Source: Ophiocordyceps camponoti-saundersi (nom. inval.) (taxonomy: Eukaryota > Ascomycota > Sordariomycetes > Hypocreales > Ophiocordycipitaceae). From it: a stretch of DNA of 35,055 nt. The notes beneath the pieces are model-generated. The model ran no database searches and was not told the DNA's origin. It saw only the letters and a program-made list of their open reading frames with translations. This document shows positions 34,270 to 35,055 of the stretch, piece by piece. Position numbers and translations under genes: made by a program. The stretch spans positions 1-35,055 of the forward strand of contig PDHQ01000334.1 of NCBI GenBank assembly GCA_003339415.1, in the 5' to 3' direction. The stretch's first letter is position 1. Every line of letters starts with the position of its first letter.

Positions 34270-34935
34270 TTTTACTTAGCCTTATTTAGCTCGCTTAGCT
34301 TTTTTACCTTTTTTCCCGCCTTACCCTCCGCCTTATCTTTTATACTTAATAATACCTCTAACTTTTATAAGCTTATCTTTTAAGCTATTATTATTATTTT
34401 CCGCTATATATTTTAATATTATTAATATAAACTTTATAAAAGATAATTTTAATATTTAAATAAAGTCTAGCTTAAGCTTTAACTCTTTTTTTACTACCTT
34501 TTTAGCCTTTATCTCCCTTATTTCTTACTTCTCTTTATTCTTTTTTATATTACTTACCTCCTTTACTTTACCCGCCCCCTTAACTTTATTCGCCCTCTTT
34601 TTATTTTCTTTAACTATTATCTAATCTAATCTACTCCTTAATATTAATATAATAAAAACTAATATCTAAGCTACCGCTTTATTTTTTACTTTTAGCTCCG
34701 CTTTTAGCTTTAGCTTTAGCTTTAGTAAATGTTAAAAGTATATTAAACTTAAATAATATTTTTTAGAATATATTTAAATTAATTAACTTTAATATAATTT
34801 ATTACCTTTTAATTAATATTATTTTATATTTAGTTAAGATTATATATTATATTATATATAGTAAATTAAAAGTTTTATATTTTTAAATATATTTTTAGTT
34901 ATAAATTTATAAGAATAATAAAAATAAGTTTTTTA
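34270..34935 (-). repeat. Repeat K, copy 2 (Lys/Glu-rich gag-like relic)
   Basis: Read on the minus strand this segment matches 5,690-6,370. One relaxed frame reads with rather few stops as a strongly charged chain with segments such as VKENKKRANKVKGAGKVKEV and KAKKVVKKELKLKLDF, then AENNNNSLKDKLIKVRG and a basic end. This resembles a gag/ORF1-type protein with a coiled-coil-like middle. A fourfold GCTAAA repeat (about 34,697-34,725) opens the charged part. No zinc knuckle or start can be read. It lies next to AG, but the two are not neighbours at the other copies. Confidence 0.5.

Positions 34936-35055
<120 letters not shown>

Overview
The window looks like a repeat-induced point mutation (RIP) wasteland from a filamentous ascomycete (Pezizomycotina). 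By eye it is roughly four-fifths A+T. CpA and TpG are almost absent over the whole 35 kb, while CpG, CpC and CpT survive in many GC-rich islets. That is the footprint of C-to-T change at CpA, not of CpG methylation decay. Because ATG and TGA both contain TpG, start codons are nearly gone and the only common stops are TAA and TAG. No intact protein-coding gene is visible. I do not name a species.

The window is almost entirely transposon relics. A 2.85 kb repeat (called AG here) occurs twice in inverted orientation: plus copy 15,210-16,258 with 17,587-19,391, and minus copy 34,261 down to 28,913. Each copy is broken by a different insertion. The plus copy holds a 1.33 kb element C (16,259-17,586; sister copy at 8,289-9,606). 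The minus copy holds a 1.87 kb element B (29,833-32,310; sister copy at 25,144-26,986), flanked by a 16 bp target-site duplication. B in turn holds a 596 bp SINE-like element (30,949-31,544), flanked by a perfect 16 bp duplication. A second SINE-like copy lies at 21,902-22,505. Both SINE-like copies start with an 82-nt tRNA-related head with Pol III A and B boxes, are less damaged than their surroundings, and end in a TA-rich tail.

Layout from left to right. 1-126 is an (ATA)n microsatellite. 127-5,400 is degenerate DNA with repeat E (inverted to 9.6 kb) and repeat D with a 19 bp minisatellite. 5,410-6,370 is an Asn/Ser-rich then Lys/Glu-rich relic, whose inverted partner lies at 34.27-34.93 kb. 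7,802-8,233 and 12,768-12,983 carry a shared protein-like domain. 9.8-15.2 kb has palindromes and the single 75-codon frame. 15.2-19.4 kb is AG plus C. 19.65-21.24 kb is a block with inverted-repeat ends and a 13 bp minisatellite. Next come the first SINE-like copy, an inverted copy of D, degenerate DNA with B copy 1, and then the nested AG/B/SINE complex. The window ends in an (AAT)n microsatellite.

Nothing here appears to act as a functional operon or pathway. The value of the region is as a readable insertion history: AG first, then B and C, then the SINE-like element. Where protein-like frames are described, reading TAA/TAG as former CAA/CAG/TGG is an inference, and frame openness alone is weak evidence in such DNA.
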